Shown here in pieces: positions 37,177-47,993 of a stretch of DNA of 64,000 nt. How positions within the stretch are numbered: the first letter of the stretch is position 1; the number at the start of each line of letters is the position of its first letter. The stretch is from Trichomonas vaginalis G3 (Eukaryota > Parabasalia > Trichomonadida > Trichomonadidae): NCBI RefSeq assembly GCF_026262505.1, contig NC_067207.1, forward strand, positions 9,082,082 through 9,146,081. Reading direction: 5' to 3'. The notes under the pieces are model-generated. The model did no database searches. It saw nothing but the letters and a program-made list of their open reading frames with translations, and was not told the DNA's origin. Both the position numbers and the translations under genes were made by a program.

Positions 37177-37652
37177 CTAAAATGTCTTCTTTGATTCAAT
37201 CAATTCTGTTTTGAGCAATTTGTAAAATGAGTTTAATTATTCTTCTTTTTCAGTTTTTAGTTGATACACCGCAATGTGTGAATCGATGTAGTCGCTATAG
37301 ATACTTCGCAATTTGCTCAATATTTTTGTTGAAAAATATGTAAATTATTCAAAATTGAATATTTACATTGTTTGTATCATAAAATTCAATTAATTAATTA
37401 AATTAACTTTTTTCTCCAAAATTCTTAGGTTAGAATCCACCAAACCATGTACATAGCCTATTATATGTATCTGAAATATTCCCAAAGAATTTTGGTCTTT
37501 CAAAAGGTTGTGGATGAAGATCCGAAATACATTTCTTATTCTCCAATAATTCAGAATAAAGTTTGCCTATCGTTAGAAATTTGTTTAATAGATTGACCCG
37601 AAATACACTCTTTACTAAACTTTTTCAGTATTGTTTATCTTTTTATTCATTT
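37177..37652. other. Spacer upstream of the GNAT gene
   Basis: Contains the end of the decayed ankyrin upstream part and an AT-rich promoter region. TCATTT abuts the GNAT start codon at 37653. Confidence 0.5.
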
Positions 37653-38159
37653 ATGGAGTTGCGTCTGGCCAACGAATCTGATAAAGATAAAATATGGGAG
37701 ATTCTTCAGCAAGCAATTGCTCAGCGCAAGGCTGATGGAAGTAAACAATGGCAAGATGGTTATCCCAATCTTGAAACTGTGGTCAATGATATTAATAATA
37801 AATATGGATATGTTTTGACCGAAAATGGTATCGTTATTGCGTATGCAGCTGCCATATTTGGTATTGAACCCGCATACAATGATCTGAAAGGAAAATGGTT
37901 AACTAATGGCGAATATCTGGTGATCCATCGTGTTGCAACACACAACAATGTGAAGGGACGCGGTTTAGGTACAAAGATATTTGAGATGTTTGAAGATATT
38001 GTAATTTCAAAAAAGATTTATAGTATCAAAGTTGATACAAACTTTGACAATAAGATAATGCTCCATATCTTGGACAAACTAAAATATGTCTATTGTGGAG
38101 AAGTTATATTTGATAGGGCTCCAAAAATGGCATTTGAAAAAGTTTTGCATCCTAAATAA
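37653..38159 (+). CDS. GNAT-family N-acetyltransferase, bacterial-like
   Basis: 168 residues from ATG 37653; the longer frame would start at a TTG (37563). It starts MELRLANESD, has AIAQRKADGSKQWQDGYPN, then VIHRVATHNN-VKGRGLGTKIFEMFE, which is the GNAT V-x(3)-(R/Q)-G-x-G acetyl-CoA loop, and SIKVDTNFDNKIMLHILDKL, the C-terminal motif. The Q-W-Q-D-G-Y-P stretch is typical of a bacterial GNAT group (Bacteroidetes and Firmicutes, from memory), so transfer from a bacterium is inferred. Substrate unknown. It lies between two ankyrin-type genes on a stretch with relics and repeats, a plausible entry site. Codon use is as AT-rich as its neighbours, so the transfer would be old or adapted. Confidence 0.85.
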   Translation: MELRLANESDKDKIWEILQQAIAQRKADGSKQWQDGYPNLETVVNDINNKYGYVLTENGIVIAYAAAIFGIEPAYNDLKGKWLTNGEYLVIHRVATHNNVKGRGLGTKIFEMFEDIVISKKIYSIKVDTNFDNKIMLHILDKLKYVYCGEVIFDRAPKMAFEKVLHPK

Positions 38160-38653
38160 ACAGTTTAAAACCAATTATTTCTTGATTTCAATAAAATTAG
38201 ATCATAATTCTTAAAGCTTATGTTTGGAGAAATATCATTGAAGAATCAAAATCCGCAAGTCTGTAATGTGGAAGTACTATCTAAGCACATAATGAGATAC
38301 ATGAAAGTATAACAAAATGCATTGTATGTTTGTAATAGAATTAAAGAAATGAATGTTAAATGTCAATTTGATTTCCAAATTAGCAATTTAGGAACGCAAA
38401 GGCACAAAAGATAAAGTTCTCTTGTGAGTTCTAGGTATGAATTAATTGGTTGAGGATAAAAGAATGGAAAAAAAATTGTTAAAAATTGAATTTGGGAAAC
38501 TTGGTTAATACTGATTGATAATCCAAAATGTTTGGATGTTGACTTCCTTATATATACAGTCTTTAGAATGAAAATATAATACAGGTGAAATCATTAGGCG
38601 ATAAAAGTTATAATTTTTCATCAAATAATATATTAAAAGATGAATAATGTGAA
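38160..38653. other. Intergenic between GNAT and tRNA-Glu
   Basis: AT-rich, nothing else recognised. Confidence 0.5.
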
Positions 38654-38724
38654 TCCGATATCGTTCAGCGGTTAGGATATGTGGTTTTCATCCACAGGAT
38701 CGGGGTTCGACTCCCCGTATCGGA
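38654..38724 (+). tRNA. tRNA-Glu (anticodon TTC)
   Basis: Acceptor stem TCCGATA pairs with TATCGGA. The anticodon arm TGTGG-TTTTCAT-CCACA gives anticodon TTC with U33. The T arm GGGG-TTCGACT-CCCC carries a canonical B box GGTTCGACTCC. The D region TCGTTCAGCGGTTAG contains the A box. CCA is not encoded. A run of eight T follows. Confidence 0.95.
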
Positions 38725-38728
38725 ATAA

Positions 38729-38736
38729 TTTTTTTT
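38729..38736 (+). terminator. RNA polymerase III T-run terminator
   Basis: Eight T, five bases after the tRNA-Glu discriminator region. Confidence 0.7.
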
Positions 38737-39077
38737 GATCAACAATGAAGAAATAAATCATAGATTATATTAGTTTTCATATGGATCATACAAGCTTATT
38801 ATAGCCGGTAGTTACTGATTTATAAATAGAATAGATCATATTTATTGGATTTGATTAATGAATTTAATGTTTATTCGCAATTCTTTGTTTTAAGATAAGT
38901 AAATCTCATATTTTTGTAGATTTGTCTGATATGATATTATGATTCAGCATAATACACCTCATATTATGCGCCTTACGATGAAATCTACATCACAATCAAG
39001 GGTGTGTCAAAAACAAGAATGTGTATTAATAGTAAATTTACAATAGTTATAGAAGAAACAACTATTATTTTACTTTA
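38737..39077. other. Intergenic, 0.3 kb
   Basis: AT-rich; nothing recognised. Confidence 0.5.
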
Positions 39078-40739
39078 TTACTTTGCACCATTCGATTTAA
39101 GGAAAGTCACTAAAAAATTAAAGCCACAGTTTTTCGCAATAATAAGTGCAGTTAGTCCTGCTGCACTTTTAGCATTGATATTTATTCCATGCGAAACTAA
39201 AACTTCAATTGTTTCTTGACTCATATAATATACAGCATGATGAAGCACAGTCCATCCATTTATATCCTTCAAATTAATATCCGCTCTATGTGAAATAAGG
39301 ATTTCTGCTGTTTCTTTGCTGTTATTTTCTGCAGTATAATGTAGAGGTGTCCTACCTAACTCATTTTTTGCATTAATTTCAGCACCATGAATAATAAGAA
39401 GCACAGTCATCTCCTTACAATTATTTCTTGCTGCAAGATGAAGAGCTGTCCTTTGATAATTATCTTTCATATTCACATCTGCATCACATGAAATGAGGAA
39501 TTCTGCTGTTTCTTTACTATTGTTTTCTGCCGCCCAATGCAGTGGTGTCTCTCCATCTTTATCTCTCTCATTAACTTTAGTGCCATTTAATATAAGAATT
39601 TCTGCAAGTTCCTTATTATTATTCTTTGCTGCATAATGAAGTGCAGTTCTATTATCAATATTTTTTGCATTGACATAAGCACCATGAGCAACAAGTAATT
39701 CTGCGAATTCTTTATAATTTTTCATCACTGTATAAATAATAAGAGGATTATCTAAATATGTAACATTAACATTTGCTCCGTGTGATAGAAAATATCTAAA
39801 AAGAATTGGAATATTATATACTATCGAATAAATAAAACAAGAGTTAATATCATTTGTTTGATCCAAATAAACAAAGAATGCTTCATAATTATTATATTTA
39901 CAACATTGATTTAAATCAATTTTCAAGTTGTAACCATTCATTAAATACGTAATAAAATCAATATTATGAGACATAATGGCATATTCCATGCATGTTTCAT
40001 CTGGTTTTTGATATTTCAAACATTCATTCATGATATCTGGATTCCCACTCAAAAATGAAAAATGAAGACAAGTCTCTGTGATTTCTGAGTTAAATTTAGA
40101 TCTTAACAGCTTAAAACAATCAACGGCCCCATAATAACAGCATATATCAAGTAATGTATATTGGAAATATATCCATGGTTCAAAGAAGTCATCAATTATA
40201 TTGGATTTGTCATTTATATATTTTTCTAATGTATCAGGAAAATAATCGCTTTCCAGCACTTGGTCTTTATCAAAGTTTTCATCTTCTGTGAATAGTATTA
40301 ATGATTTTATGTCATTATTCATAATTGCATTATAAATAGTGTTTTCTTGATAAACTTCTAAAGAAAGATTTTTTAATTCAAAATCATTGATTGATTTTTT
40401 ATGATTTTCAATTAAAATAATCCCATATTCTTTGTAAATAAAGTAATCAAAAAGAGGATTTATATTTTCTACTTGATTTGGACGATATTCTTCAAAAATC
40501 TTTTTGAAAAGAGACCAATATGACCTTAAATAGCGATTGTTCAAAAATGATGCTGTTTGAATTACAGATAAAAGCTGAATTGGAGACATGATAAAGGTTT
40601 TAAAAATTTTATCTCGAATCTTTTCGTAAAATAAGTTGATTTCGCTTTCATCGAACGTTTTTAGTTTGTATAGTGTAGACATAATATCATTACAATCTGC
40701 ATATAAAGTCATAAGCTCATTAAATAGACGCTGGCTCAT
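39078..40739 (-). CDS. DUF3447/ankyrin-repeat protein
   Basis: 553 residues from ATG 40739. The N-terminal 250 residues (FNELMTLYADCNDIMSTLYK, then SPIQLLSVIQ and YRPNQVENINPLFDYFIY) match the helical domain (DUF3447) that precedes ankyrin arrays in a very large trichomonad family. About seven ankyrin repeats follow (from about 340), with the regular T-A/P-L-H-x-A-A...E-x-A-E-x-L-I motif and N-N-K/S-K-E turns, for example NRTALHYAAKNNNKELAEIL. No membrane helix, signal or RING. The repeats are near-identical at several positions, so recent internal duplication is likely. These proteins probably bind partner proteins; a precise role is unknown. No clear initiator was found near the ATG. Confidence 0.9.
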   Translation of the reverse strand: MSQRLFNELMTLYADCNDIMSTLYKLKTFDESEINLFYEKIRDKIFKTFIMSPIQLLSVIQTASFLNNRYLRSYWSLFKKIFEEYRPNQVENINPLFDYFIYKEYGIILIENHKKSINDFELKNLSLEVYQENTIYNAIMNNDIKSLILFTEDENFDKDQVLESDYFPDTLEKYINDKSNIIDDFFEPWIYFQYTLLDICCYYGAVDCFKLLRSKFNSEITETCLHFSFLSGNPDIMNECLKYQKPDETCMEYAIMSHNIDFITYLMNGYNLKIDLNQCCKYNNYEAFFVYLDQTNDINSCFIYSIVYNIPILFRYFLSHGANVNVTYLDNPLIIYTVMKNYKEFAELLVAHGAYVNAKNIDNRTALHYAAKNNNKELAEILILNGTKVNERDKDGETPLHWAAENNSKETAEFLISCDADVNMKDNYQRTALHLAARNNCKEMTVLLIIHGAEINAKNELGRTPLHYTAENNSKETAEILISHRADINLKDINGWTVLHHAVYYMSQETIEVLVSHGININAKSAAGLTALIIAKNCGFNFLVTFLKSNGAK

Positions 40740-41083
40740 TAAATAACTATTTCTATAGTTGTAAAATTTCTGTCCCGAAAAAAAAAATCTAGAGAGAATT
40801 ATGAAATTTGGGTTACTGAATATTTATATGAATATGGATTAAATTTATATGAATGTCCATAATAAAACACTGATAATATCTTTGTGTATCTCTTTTCATG
40901 TTTTATCACTTTTTTCTTTTTGAATCTTAGAAAAAAATACAATATATGGTTGAAGATTTAAAAACATTTTTCCATTCGTCCATGCTTTTTACACTGTTTT
41001 GTGAGATCCAAACTCTAGCAATGTAAAACAAAAGATGACACCCTTGGAGTTATATTTAACTTTAACAAGCAAATAAGTAAACA
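40740..41083. other. Intergenic, 0.3 kb
   Basis: AT-rich; nothing recognised. Confidence 0.5.
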
Positions 41084-41480
41084 TTAAAAAGAAAGGCTAC
41101 AAAATACATATAAAAAGGAGAAACTTGATAAAAAGAAGCCAGAAAAGAAAGAGAAAAAGAAAGTCCACCGTAAATTCTCATTTGCATCAAAATCATCTTC
41201 TTCATCGAGTTCTTCAATCTCCTCCAGTTCATCTAGCTCATCTTCCTTATCAAGCTCTTCATCATCTTCTTCCAGTTCATCTTCATTGTCGTCTTCATAT
41301 TCCGATGAAGAAGTCTTTGCTATTAATGCATTAACTCCTAGTTATAACTATATTCCATATTACTACCCGCCAATGTATCAATTTGCTATGAAAAATGCTC
41401 GAATGACTACCAAAACTTAGATTATCATTAAAGTCCCTGTTTTGAAGGATTCTTCTTCATCATCATCTTCATCCGACTAA
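41084..41480 (+). pseudogene. Ser-rich basic protein relic
   Basis: The plus frame after TAA at about 41083 is open without ATG and reads KKKPEKKEKKKVHRKFSF, then a run of about 45 residues almost all Ser, then YSDEEVFAINALTPSYNYIP and YYYPPMYQFAMKNARM before TAG 41418-41420. A second part with another Ser run (VPVLKDSSS) follows to TAA 41478-41480. The basic start, poly-Ser core and Tyr/Pro end make it clearly gene-derived. With no start codon and an internal stop it is probably a relic. Its family is unknown. Confidence 0.5.
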
Positions 41481-41957
41481 GCTTCAATATTGTAAATTTT
41501 TAAGTAATAATCCAATATATTCAGTAAGCGATCATTTTGAAGATAAACTACGACATATTCAAGTAATATGTAGAAAATAGCATTATAAAACTCATACCTA
41601 TTTTCGTTCCTATTATGTCATACACAGATATTGTTGCCACACAAAAAAAAATCACGATTAGCCTTGAAATGTATATTAATTTTACTAAATATAAGCATTA
41701 TATTATATGCTAATGGACTTTTTGCAAAGTTAACAGTTAAAACATGTATATGTAAACTTGAAATCATATCCTTCGCGTACGATACAGAATAATTGAGACA
41801 ATTGATGGGAACCAAGGCAAAGGATATGAAAACTAGTTTATATCCATCCATAGTTCTTTCAATTACATTGAAAGGGAGAAAAAATCTATTGATTTTATAC
41901 ATAAACAAAAATCGTTTTAATTATAATAACATATAGAAAAAAAAATACATAATATTA
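41481..41957. other. Intergenic, 0.5 kb
   Basis: AT-rich; nothing recognised. Confidence 0.5.
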
Positions 41958-44900
41958 TTATTGAACCTTCCAAACAAGAAGGAATTTAGATCCTGTTGCT
42001 ATTACAGAGTCATCCAAAGCAGTGAAACAAGTAATTGGAACAGGAGAGTTAAAACTTGCGTGAAGAGCTGTTTTTCCAATTGGAAATGCAGTAATCAATC
42101 CATCACTGCTTGCTATTACACACAAATCCAAAAGAATAACAATAGAAACAATAGAAGTAGTCATTGAATAAACGCAGACAACTTCAAATCCTTTGTTCAT
42201 ATCAACAATAACTGTTTTTCCACTCATTGTTCCGAAAACCAAAAACTTGCATGATTCATCAAGTTTTACACATGTTACTGGTCCCCAAGAAGGATTTTCT
42301 GATAGTCTGAACAGTTCGCATGTCAATGTATCAGCTAGCATCAAACAAGAATCACTTCCTATTATAAGTTGTGTATCAGAATTCAACCAACACAAACTTG
42401 TAATTGATTTTGAACATGGCATTCTAAAAACAGGGTAAATGTTTTCTCTTCCGATCTCGAGCTGTATGATGATTAACTCGTTTGCGGTGCCAAAAGCAAC
42501 TTTTGTACCATTCGGAGAGAAAGCGGCGCATGTTATTGAATTTGTATCTAAATGGAAAACAACTTCATCCTTCTGGCTGCCGTCCATGAGGTAGGCGTTC
42601 GATTTGGTGACTAATATGAACAGATCGAAGTGAGGATGGCTCAGTAATGTCACGACATCTGATAACATATTCTGAGTGAAGCCAAACAAAGGGTGCGAAT
42701 GCTTTCTATCGAGTTGTGTCATGTAGACCTGGTCTGATACAACTACAAACTTCTGTTTGGACAAGGGAGTGACAGCAAATGAAAGACAATTTCCGTTAAA
42801 AGTGATAATGGAAACATCTTCCTTTGAAAAAGCAAATTGATTACCTCTGAAAATTGCAGGCATCGCAACTTTTTCTAAGGACTTCTTCTGAATTATGGCG
42901 AGATACAACTGTTCCGCTTTATGAGTGTCTACAATGATCTCTGTCAGTGGGTGGAGTGTTCCTATTGTGTTCGGCAACGCAAATGGAGGAGATTGGAACG
43001 CGACTTGGAAGAAGTGAAGTGTTTTCATGAGCGACCACAATCTCGCTAGAATGTGTTCCTGCCATTCCTTGTCTTTTTCGTGTGTGAAATGGGCTGTTTC
43101 GTTGTAGAACCGCTTAAGAAGAAGGATCATGGCAAGAGTTCGGTCTCTATCTAAGGAAGTTCCGGTTGCATATCTGGATAATAAGTCGGGAACGGAATCT
43201 GGATAGCGGGGAGCGAAGATATCGGCGTTGAAAAGAGCTTGTGCGGGTGGAAGATCGCTGGGAACGAAAAGAATGGTGTTAACGCGTGGACTTCCTAAAA
43301 TTTGGCAAATTAAATGATGTAAGAATGTCCACAAGCCAACTGTGAAGGCTCCAAAGAACACAGAGTGCATGAAGCCGTTCGATGGCATTTCTTTGATGGA
43401 TTTGAGAGTTAATGCTTCATTTGGATCGCAATAAAAGCTGTGTAGATAAAGTAAGAGGCCGAAAAGATTCGCTGGCTTGGATGGAATTTTTGCTGAGTTC
43501 AAGAAGAGCATACAACAAAAGTCAATATAAGTTGATAATTTTTCTGCCAAAATTTCTTTCTCTTTGTCATCTAAAAATGTCCGACCAAGGTCAATGGCTG
43601 CGAAATGGATACAGAAAGAGGCGGCATCGTTGTCAATTATACTTTTATCTGCGAAAAGGTTGCAAAGACTCTTAACTCTTCGAGATATGTATTCTTTGAC
43701 TAATACTGATAATTTATCTTCCTCTTTTTGTTCGATTTTTTCGGTTTCTTTTTCGGAATATTCTTCATCTTCGGATTTTTCTTTGTTTTTCTTTTCTTCG
43801 TCTTCATCATCTGATTCCGATGACTTCCAATCATCGCTGTCTTCTGTTCTGTCGTCCCAATCGTCCATTCCGCCGCCTCCAAAATCGAAATTTGTATCAT
43901 CCTCTTCAGAATTGGTCGAAGACGCGAACATATTTTTCTTTGGTTGTTCTTCTTCATCTTCTTCCTCTTTATTTTGCTTTTGGTCCTGTTCGATAATATC
44001 AATAACGTTTGCACCGGTCAAACGCGGTTTATCGTACGGACATTCGCTGTATTTCAATACATACGAAGCCAGTGGAGCCAAACCAGAGCAAAGAAGTGAA
44101 TGGGCGACGGCGGTTGCGTCATTTTTGTTTCTACTCAAATGGTAAAGGATTTGGAACAAAGCAGGGCGTTGGTCTCCGAACATTGTTGGCTTAAGAGGCG
44201 ATGCCAATGCTTTCCTGAGCTTCTCTTGTGTTTCAAACGGTGAAATTAAATTTGATATTATACATGGAACAACTTCATCATCCCATTCGACCGTTTGAAG
44301 GAATTTCTTCATGTATGGGCCATTTACTGTTTTTTCGATCAGTCGGAGAATGTGAAATGCCAATATTGGATCCTTCATCTGATTCACAATGACTCCGACG
44401 GCTGATTCGACATCTCCTGCGACCAGGAATAACGCTGCGGCCATGTCGAAGCCGTGGTGTGACAATGATGAGTAAGCGTTCTTCAGAGCGGACTTTCTCC
44501 ACCTTTCTTGAGTGAAATCTTTCTTAAAGAACTCAGCACGAGGGTTATCTTCAGCGATATTGTAGAGTTTAGGAAGTTTATGGACACTTCCCATCGCAAT
44601 ATGGAATAAAGCGACTAATTCTGGTTTTTTGAATAAAATCCACGTATTTGATAGAGCTTTCGACGTGAAATCTTCAAGAAGTCGCTGGTTTTTGATACAT
44701 ATTCCAATAAAGAAGGGAGAAATGTTGGCCGTCGTGATTTTGTCGGAGATATATTGAAGAGCTTGAGCTTGAGTGGCCGAAAACGAAAGCCAAAGGGCTA
44801 AAAATGTTGGTGGCTTGTTGCTTTCGAGGATTCCGAGGATATATCTTAAGGAAAACATATCCAAATCTCCGGTAATTGATTTAATTGTTTCTAAACTCTT

Positions 44901-47033
44901 TAAATAGGAAGGATCTGCTGTTTCTGGTAAAAAGAAAGAATCAGGGAACGCGATCTGGTTCGGAAATGCTGGCATTTGAATGGGATTAACATCATCCAAA
45001 GAATATGCCGAAGAAAACTCAAGTAAATGGACAAGAGTATTACGACAGATATTAGCTGCATCTGAACGTCTCTCTAGATAAATATCAGGAGAAACCATGA
45101 CGTCGCAATCTCTATCTAACTGTTTAATAATCTTGTGCTCTTCAATAGTAACTGTCTGCTCCTTGGTTTGTTGTTGGTGGCGCCTAAACGGTATTCTTTC
45201 GTCCCAATAAAGCTGGCTGAAGCCGGAATGAAAATAAAAATTCTTATCGCAAACAACGCAGAGATCACCAATAGGCGAAACAACAATAAAATCAATTGGA
45301 CTTTGCAATTCACGTAACGTAAGGAGCTTTGTCGGGTTGTTTTGTAAAGATATAATTGAAGACCCGTCATGAGCAATGATTCTTGAAGCCATGATATGGC
45401 TCTCGACACAGAAACCTTTAAGAGGTGGAGTTACCATCTCTCCATTCTCGATAAACTTTGTTCCTTCAGGATTTGAAAAGAAAATTGCTTCATTTTTGCT
45501 CATAACTGAGAATTCGTAGATGGAAACAGCACAAACATCAAAGATCTCTTTGTTTAATGATGGTATTTCAAGTTCTTTCATGTCAGATAAGTATATTGTC
45601 CAAATTTCTCCATTTTTCTTTCCGAAAACCAGCAAACAATTGTTCTCGTACTCTTTGGAGATCGAAAAGAAGTCGTATGGCTGAATATCTTTTTTGGTAT
45701 TTTGAGATATTATCTGATTTTGTGTCAAAACATATGGTTGGCCATTAAATATGAATAAGCTCTTGATATCCGAATATTCTGGGAACTCTATTGGCTTGAT
45801 TTCCCTTGTATTTATGTTAATTTTGTATAATTTATTTAATTTCGAGAATAAAACTTCATTTTGAGTCAAATATTTCATTGCTTGGACATCAGTGGACGCG
45901 ATGAAAGGGTTCTTGAAGATATTGTACAAAAACCAAATTATCATAATTCCAGATTTATCCAAAGTAGCAAGAGATTGAGAATCTGTAGAGAACGCAGCTG
46001 AAATAACCTTCTCCGTATGAAAAAGAAATGTTGTTTTTGAAAATAATGTATTTTTCGTTGATTTCATGACTAAAGAGATGTTGTTGTCGTTGATAGTAAG
46101 TGCAAGAGTACATGTATTTGTATGATAAGCTTGAATTGGAATGTTGTGCTTTTTCTTTGTAAAATTGCAACCTTCGAACGCTGCTGCTGGTTTTCCGCTG
46201 ATGAAACGACCATTTTCGCTGAGATTTAATGTAATTATTTTCTCGTTATCGTCAATAAACGCGATTTTTCCCATATGATTCTTTCGAAAAGTGTATTTCT
46301 CCGGGAAAAATATCGGCATGTGTATAAAGCATCCAGGAGCAGGAGCGTTGATTGCAGCTGAGCATGCAAATGTAGAGTATTTCGATTGTTTCCAAATTCT
46401 GAGGATTCCATCTTGTGAATAAGTCAAAAGAATCGGTAGACGTGGATGAAAATCGAATTTTATGATGTTTGATGATAATTTGAGAACTTCACAATAATTT
46501 TCAAGCGTCAAATTAAAAATTGTCAAATATTTTCCAAAAGTATGAGAAGCGATAAGAGAAGCATCGAAATTAAAAGCGCAGATTTCTGATTTAGGCGCTA
46601 ATTTCTTCTTATCAGTGCCAAATGTAGATACAGGACTTGAAAATAATCCATCTTTAGAAGAATAGCAAATGATACGTCTAAATCCGCACCATACAATTGA
46701 TGTAACTGGTGAAGAAATTTGTACTGTACGAGTGTTTTCCCATGAATTTTCGTGATAGTGCCAAAAATAACAATTTGCTTCGACATCACATGAAATAATG
46801 TGTGGTTCTCTTTGTTCAAATGCAAGTGTGCATACCCTGGCTGTATGGTCTTTTAGGATTGCTGCAATATACTTGCCGCTCATTAAAACAATAATTAATC
46901 TGTCAGAAGCATATGCAACAACAATTCCAGCCTGAATTCCAGCGACAGCAATGCTGTTCCTAAACTCTTTGTTTATAGGAAAGCTGAAGTCTTGGAAGTC
47001 AGACTGGGAATATTTTACAAAGCTTCTTTTCAT
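41958..47033 (-). CDS. Rav1/DMX-like WD40 protein (V-ATPase assembly regulator)
   Basis: 1691 residues. The N-terminal 700 residues are two WD-type propellers (for example HTARVCTLAFEQREPHIISC, later HTEKVISAAFSTDSQSLATL). The middle holds the Rav1p-C signature: FLALWLSFSATQAQAL, then KKDFTQERWRKSALKNAYSS and AAALFLVAGDVESAVGVIVN with LKDP-like QMKDPILAFHILRLIE. This block is diagnostic of Rav1 and the animal DMXL/rabconnectin proteins. An acidic linker (about 1020-1100, starting EEEDEEEQPKKN) separates it from the C-terminal WD repeats. The family forms the RAVE/mRAVE complex that reassembles V-ATPase on endosomes and vacuoles. The order WD-Rav1C-WD is as in DMXL, but shorter (about 3000 in animals). 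ATG 47033; no initiator is clearly seen. Confidence 0.8.
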   Translation of the reverse strand: MKRSFVKYSQSDFQDFSFPINKEFRNSIAVAGIQAGIVVAYASDRLIIVLMSGKYIAAILKDHTARVCTLAFEQREPHIISCDVEANCYFWHYHENSWENTRTVQISSPVTSIVWCGFRRIICYSSKDGLFSSPVSTFGTDKKKLAPKSEICAFNFDASLIASHTFGKYLTIFNLTLENYCEVLKLSSNIIKFDFHPRLPILLTYSQDGILRIWKQSKYSTFACSAAINAPAPGCFIHMPIFFPEKYTFRKNHMGKIAFIDDNEKIITLNLSENGRFISGKPAAAFEGCNFTKKKHNIPIQAYHTNTCTLALTINDNNISLVMKSTKNTLFSKTTFLFHTEKVISAAFSTDSQSLATLDKSGIMIIWFLYNIFKNPFIASTDVQAMKYLTQNEVLFSKLNKLYKININTREIKPIEFPEYSDIKSLFIFNGQPYVLTQNQIISQNTKKDIQPYDFFSISKEYENNCLLVFGKKNGEIWTIYLSDMKELEIPSLNKEIFDVCAVSIYEFSVMSKNEAIFFSNPEGTKFIENGEMVTPPLKGFCVESHIMASRIIAHDGSSIISLQNNPTKLLTLRELQSPIDFIVVSPIGDLCVVCDKNFYFHSGFSQLYWDERIPFRRHQQQTKEQTVTIEEHKIIKQLDRDCDVMVSPDIYLERRSDAANICRNTLVHLLEFSSAYSLDDVNPIQMPAFPNQIAFPDSFFLPETADPSYLKSLETIKSITGDLDMFSLRYILGILESNKPPTFLALWLSFSATQAQALQYISDKITTANISPFFIGICIKNQRLLEDFTSKALSNTWILFKKPELVALFHIAMGSVHKLPKLYNIAEDNPRAEFFKKDFTQERWRKSALKNAYSSLSHHGFDMAAALFLVAGDVESAVGVIVNQMKDPILAFHILRLIEKTVNGPYMKKFLQTVEWDDEVVPCIISNLISPFETQEKLRKALASPLKPTMFGDQRPALFQILYHLSRNKNDATAVAHSLLCSGLAPLASYVLKYSECPYDKPRLTGANVIDIIEQDQKQNKEEEDEEEQPKKNMFASSTNSEEDDTNFDFGGGGMDDWDDRTEDSDDWKSSESDDEDEEKKNKEKSEDEEYSEKETEKIEQKEEDKLSVLVKEYISRRVKSLCNLFADKSIIDNDAASFCIHFAAIDLGRTFLDDKEKEILAEKLSTYIDFCCMLFLNSAKIPSKPANLFGLLLYLHSFYCDPNEALTLKSIKEMPSNGFMHSVFFGAFTVGLWTFLHHLICQILGSPRVNTILFVPSDLPPAQALFNADIFAPRYPDSVPDLLSRYATGTSLDRDRTLAMILLLKRFYNETAHFTHEKDKEWQEHILARLWSLMKTLHFFQVAFQSPPFALPNTIGTLHPLTEIIVDTHKAEQLYLAIIQKKSLEKVAMPAIFRGNQFAFSKEDVSIITFNGNCLSFAVTPLSKQKFVVVSDQVYMTQLDRKHSHPLFGFTQNMLSDVVTLLSHPHFDLFILVTKSNAYLMDGSQKDEVVFHLDTNSITCAAFSPNGTKVAFGTANELIIIQLEIGRENIYPVFRMPCSKSITSLCWLNSDTQLIIGSDSCLMLADTLTCELFRLSENPSWGPVTCVKLDESCKFLVFGTMSGKTVIVDMNKGFEVVCVYSMTTSIVSIVILLDLCVIASSDGLITAFPIGKTALHASFNSPVPITCFTALDDSVIATGSKFLLVWKVQ

Positions 47034-47718
47034 TTTTTTTTAATTTTTATATTTTTCTCGAGGGATCGCACCAAAAAAATTTTTTAGGATCTGAACTTTT
47101 ATTTATTAGATCACAAAAATGATTTATAATAAATATTCTTATTATAAAATTGTGAACTCTCAATATTTTAACCCTCATTGATTTGAACATGACCTTGAAA
47201 TAGGTTTGACTAAGAGAGAAAAAATAAGAGTGTATTAGATAGTGCTTATATGAACTCTTATTTCATTTACTTGGAAAGATGCAAGATCATCTTGCACTTA
47301 CTCTTCGATTTATTCCATGTAACTTCGCAGGTAATAATGGCGCACTTACCTCTATTTTGGATTTTTATAGTTTCCCTCAAAACACATTCTATGGACTTAC
47401 GCTCGTATCGCGTTAAAAAATGTCGTTAAAATTGCCCACACGCCTTCCAAAATAAAATCATAAGTAACTAAAGGCAATATATAAATATATATGAAACGGT
47501 AAAGCTATCCAACTTTGTATGGAAGCAAAACAGTTTATTAAACAAAAATAAATATATAAATATTTTGATTATTTCAGAAAGAATGTAAAAACTTAGACTA
47601 GAATAATATAAAGTATATATATAGTTAGATTTGGTTTTCTCAGAGTTGCGGTAGCTAGTTGTCAGAGAGAATATGAAAGAACATCACATCAGAAAATTGG
47701 CAAATCTGAGGGGAAAAA
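47034..47718. other. Intergenic with GCACTTAC motifs
   Basis: AT-rich. GCACTTAC occurs at about 47294 and in GCGCACTTACC at about 47340, echoing the end of the MITE downstream; possible old copies. Nothing else seen. Confidence 0.45.
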
Positions 47719-47939
47719 TTAAGGGTGCACTTACCACTTTTTGACATGCAATGAAAAAATCAATATATCTTTATTTTATTAGCAGAAAAGTATAATAGTC
47801 ATATTAGGTTCTCTATAGTGATTCATATTTACTTTCTCCTGACCAAAAATATTAACTTTTGACCTTATAATATTGGGTTAGAAAGCTTGTGTGTCAAAAA
47901 AATTGAGAGAATGTCAGAAAGTGGTAAGTGCACCCTTAA
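47719..47939. mobile_element. 221-bp MITE with 29-bp inverted repeats and TTAA ends
   Basis: Both ends read TTAAGGGTGCACTTACCACT, continuing TT(T/C)TGACAT; 28 of 29 bases of the arms (47719-47747 and 47911-47939) are reverse complements. The inside is AT-rich without a frame. TTAA at both tips may be a target duplication, as in piggyBac-type elements, or part of the repeat. The near-identity of the arms suggests a young, non-autonomous copy. It would be moved by a transposase elsewhere. Confidence 0.75.
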
Positions 47940-47940
47940 G

Positions 47941-47950
47941 TTTTTTTTGT

Positions 47951-47993
<43 letters not shown>

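Noticed and set aside
37563-37652. 30-residue N-terminal extension of the GNAT protein
   Set aside because: It begins with TTG and has no homology to the family.
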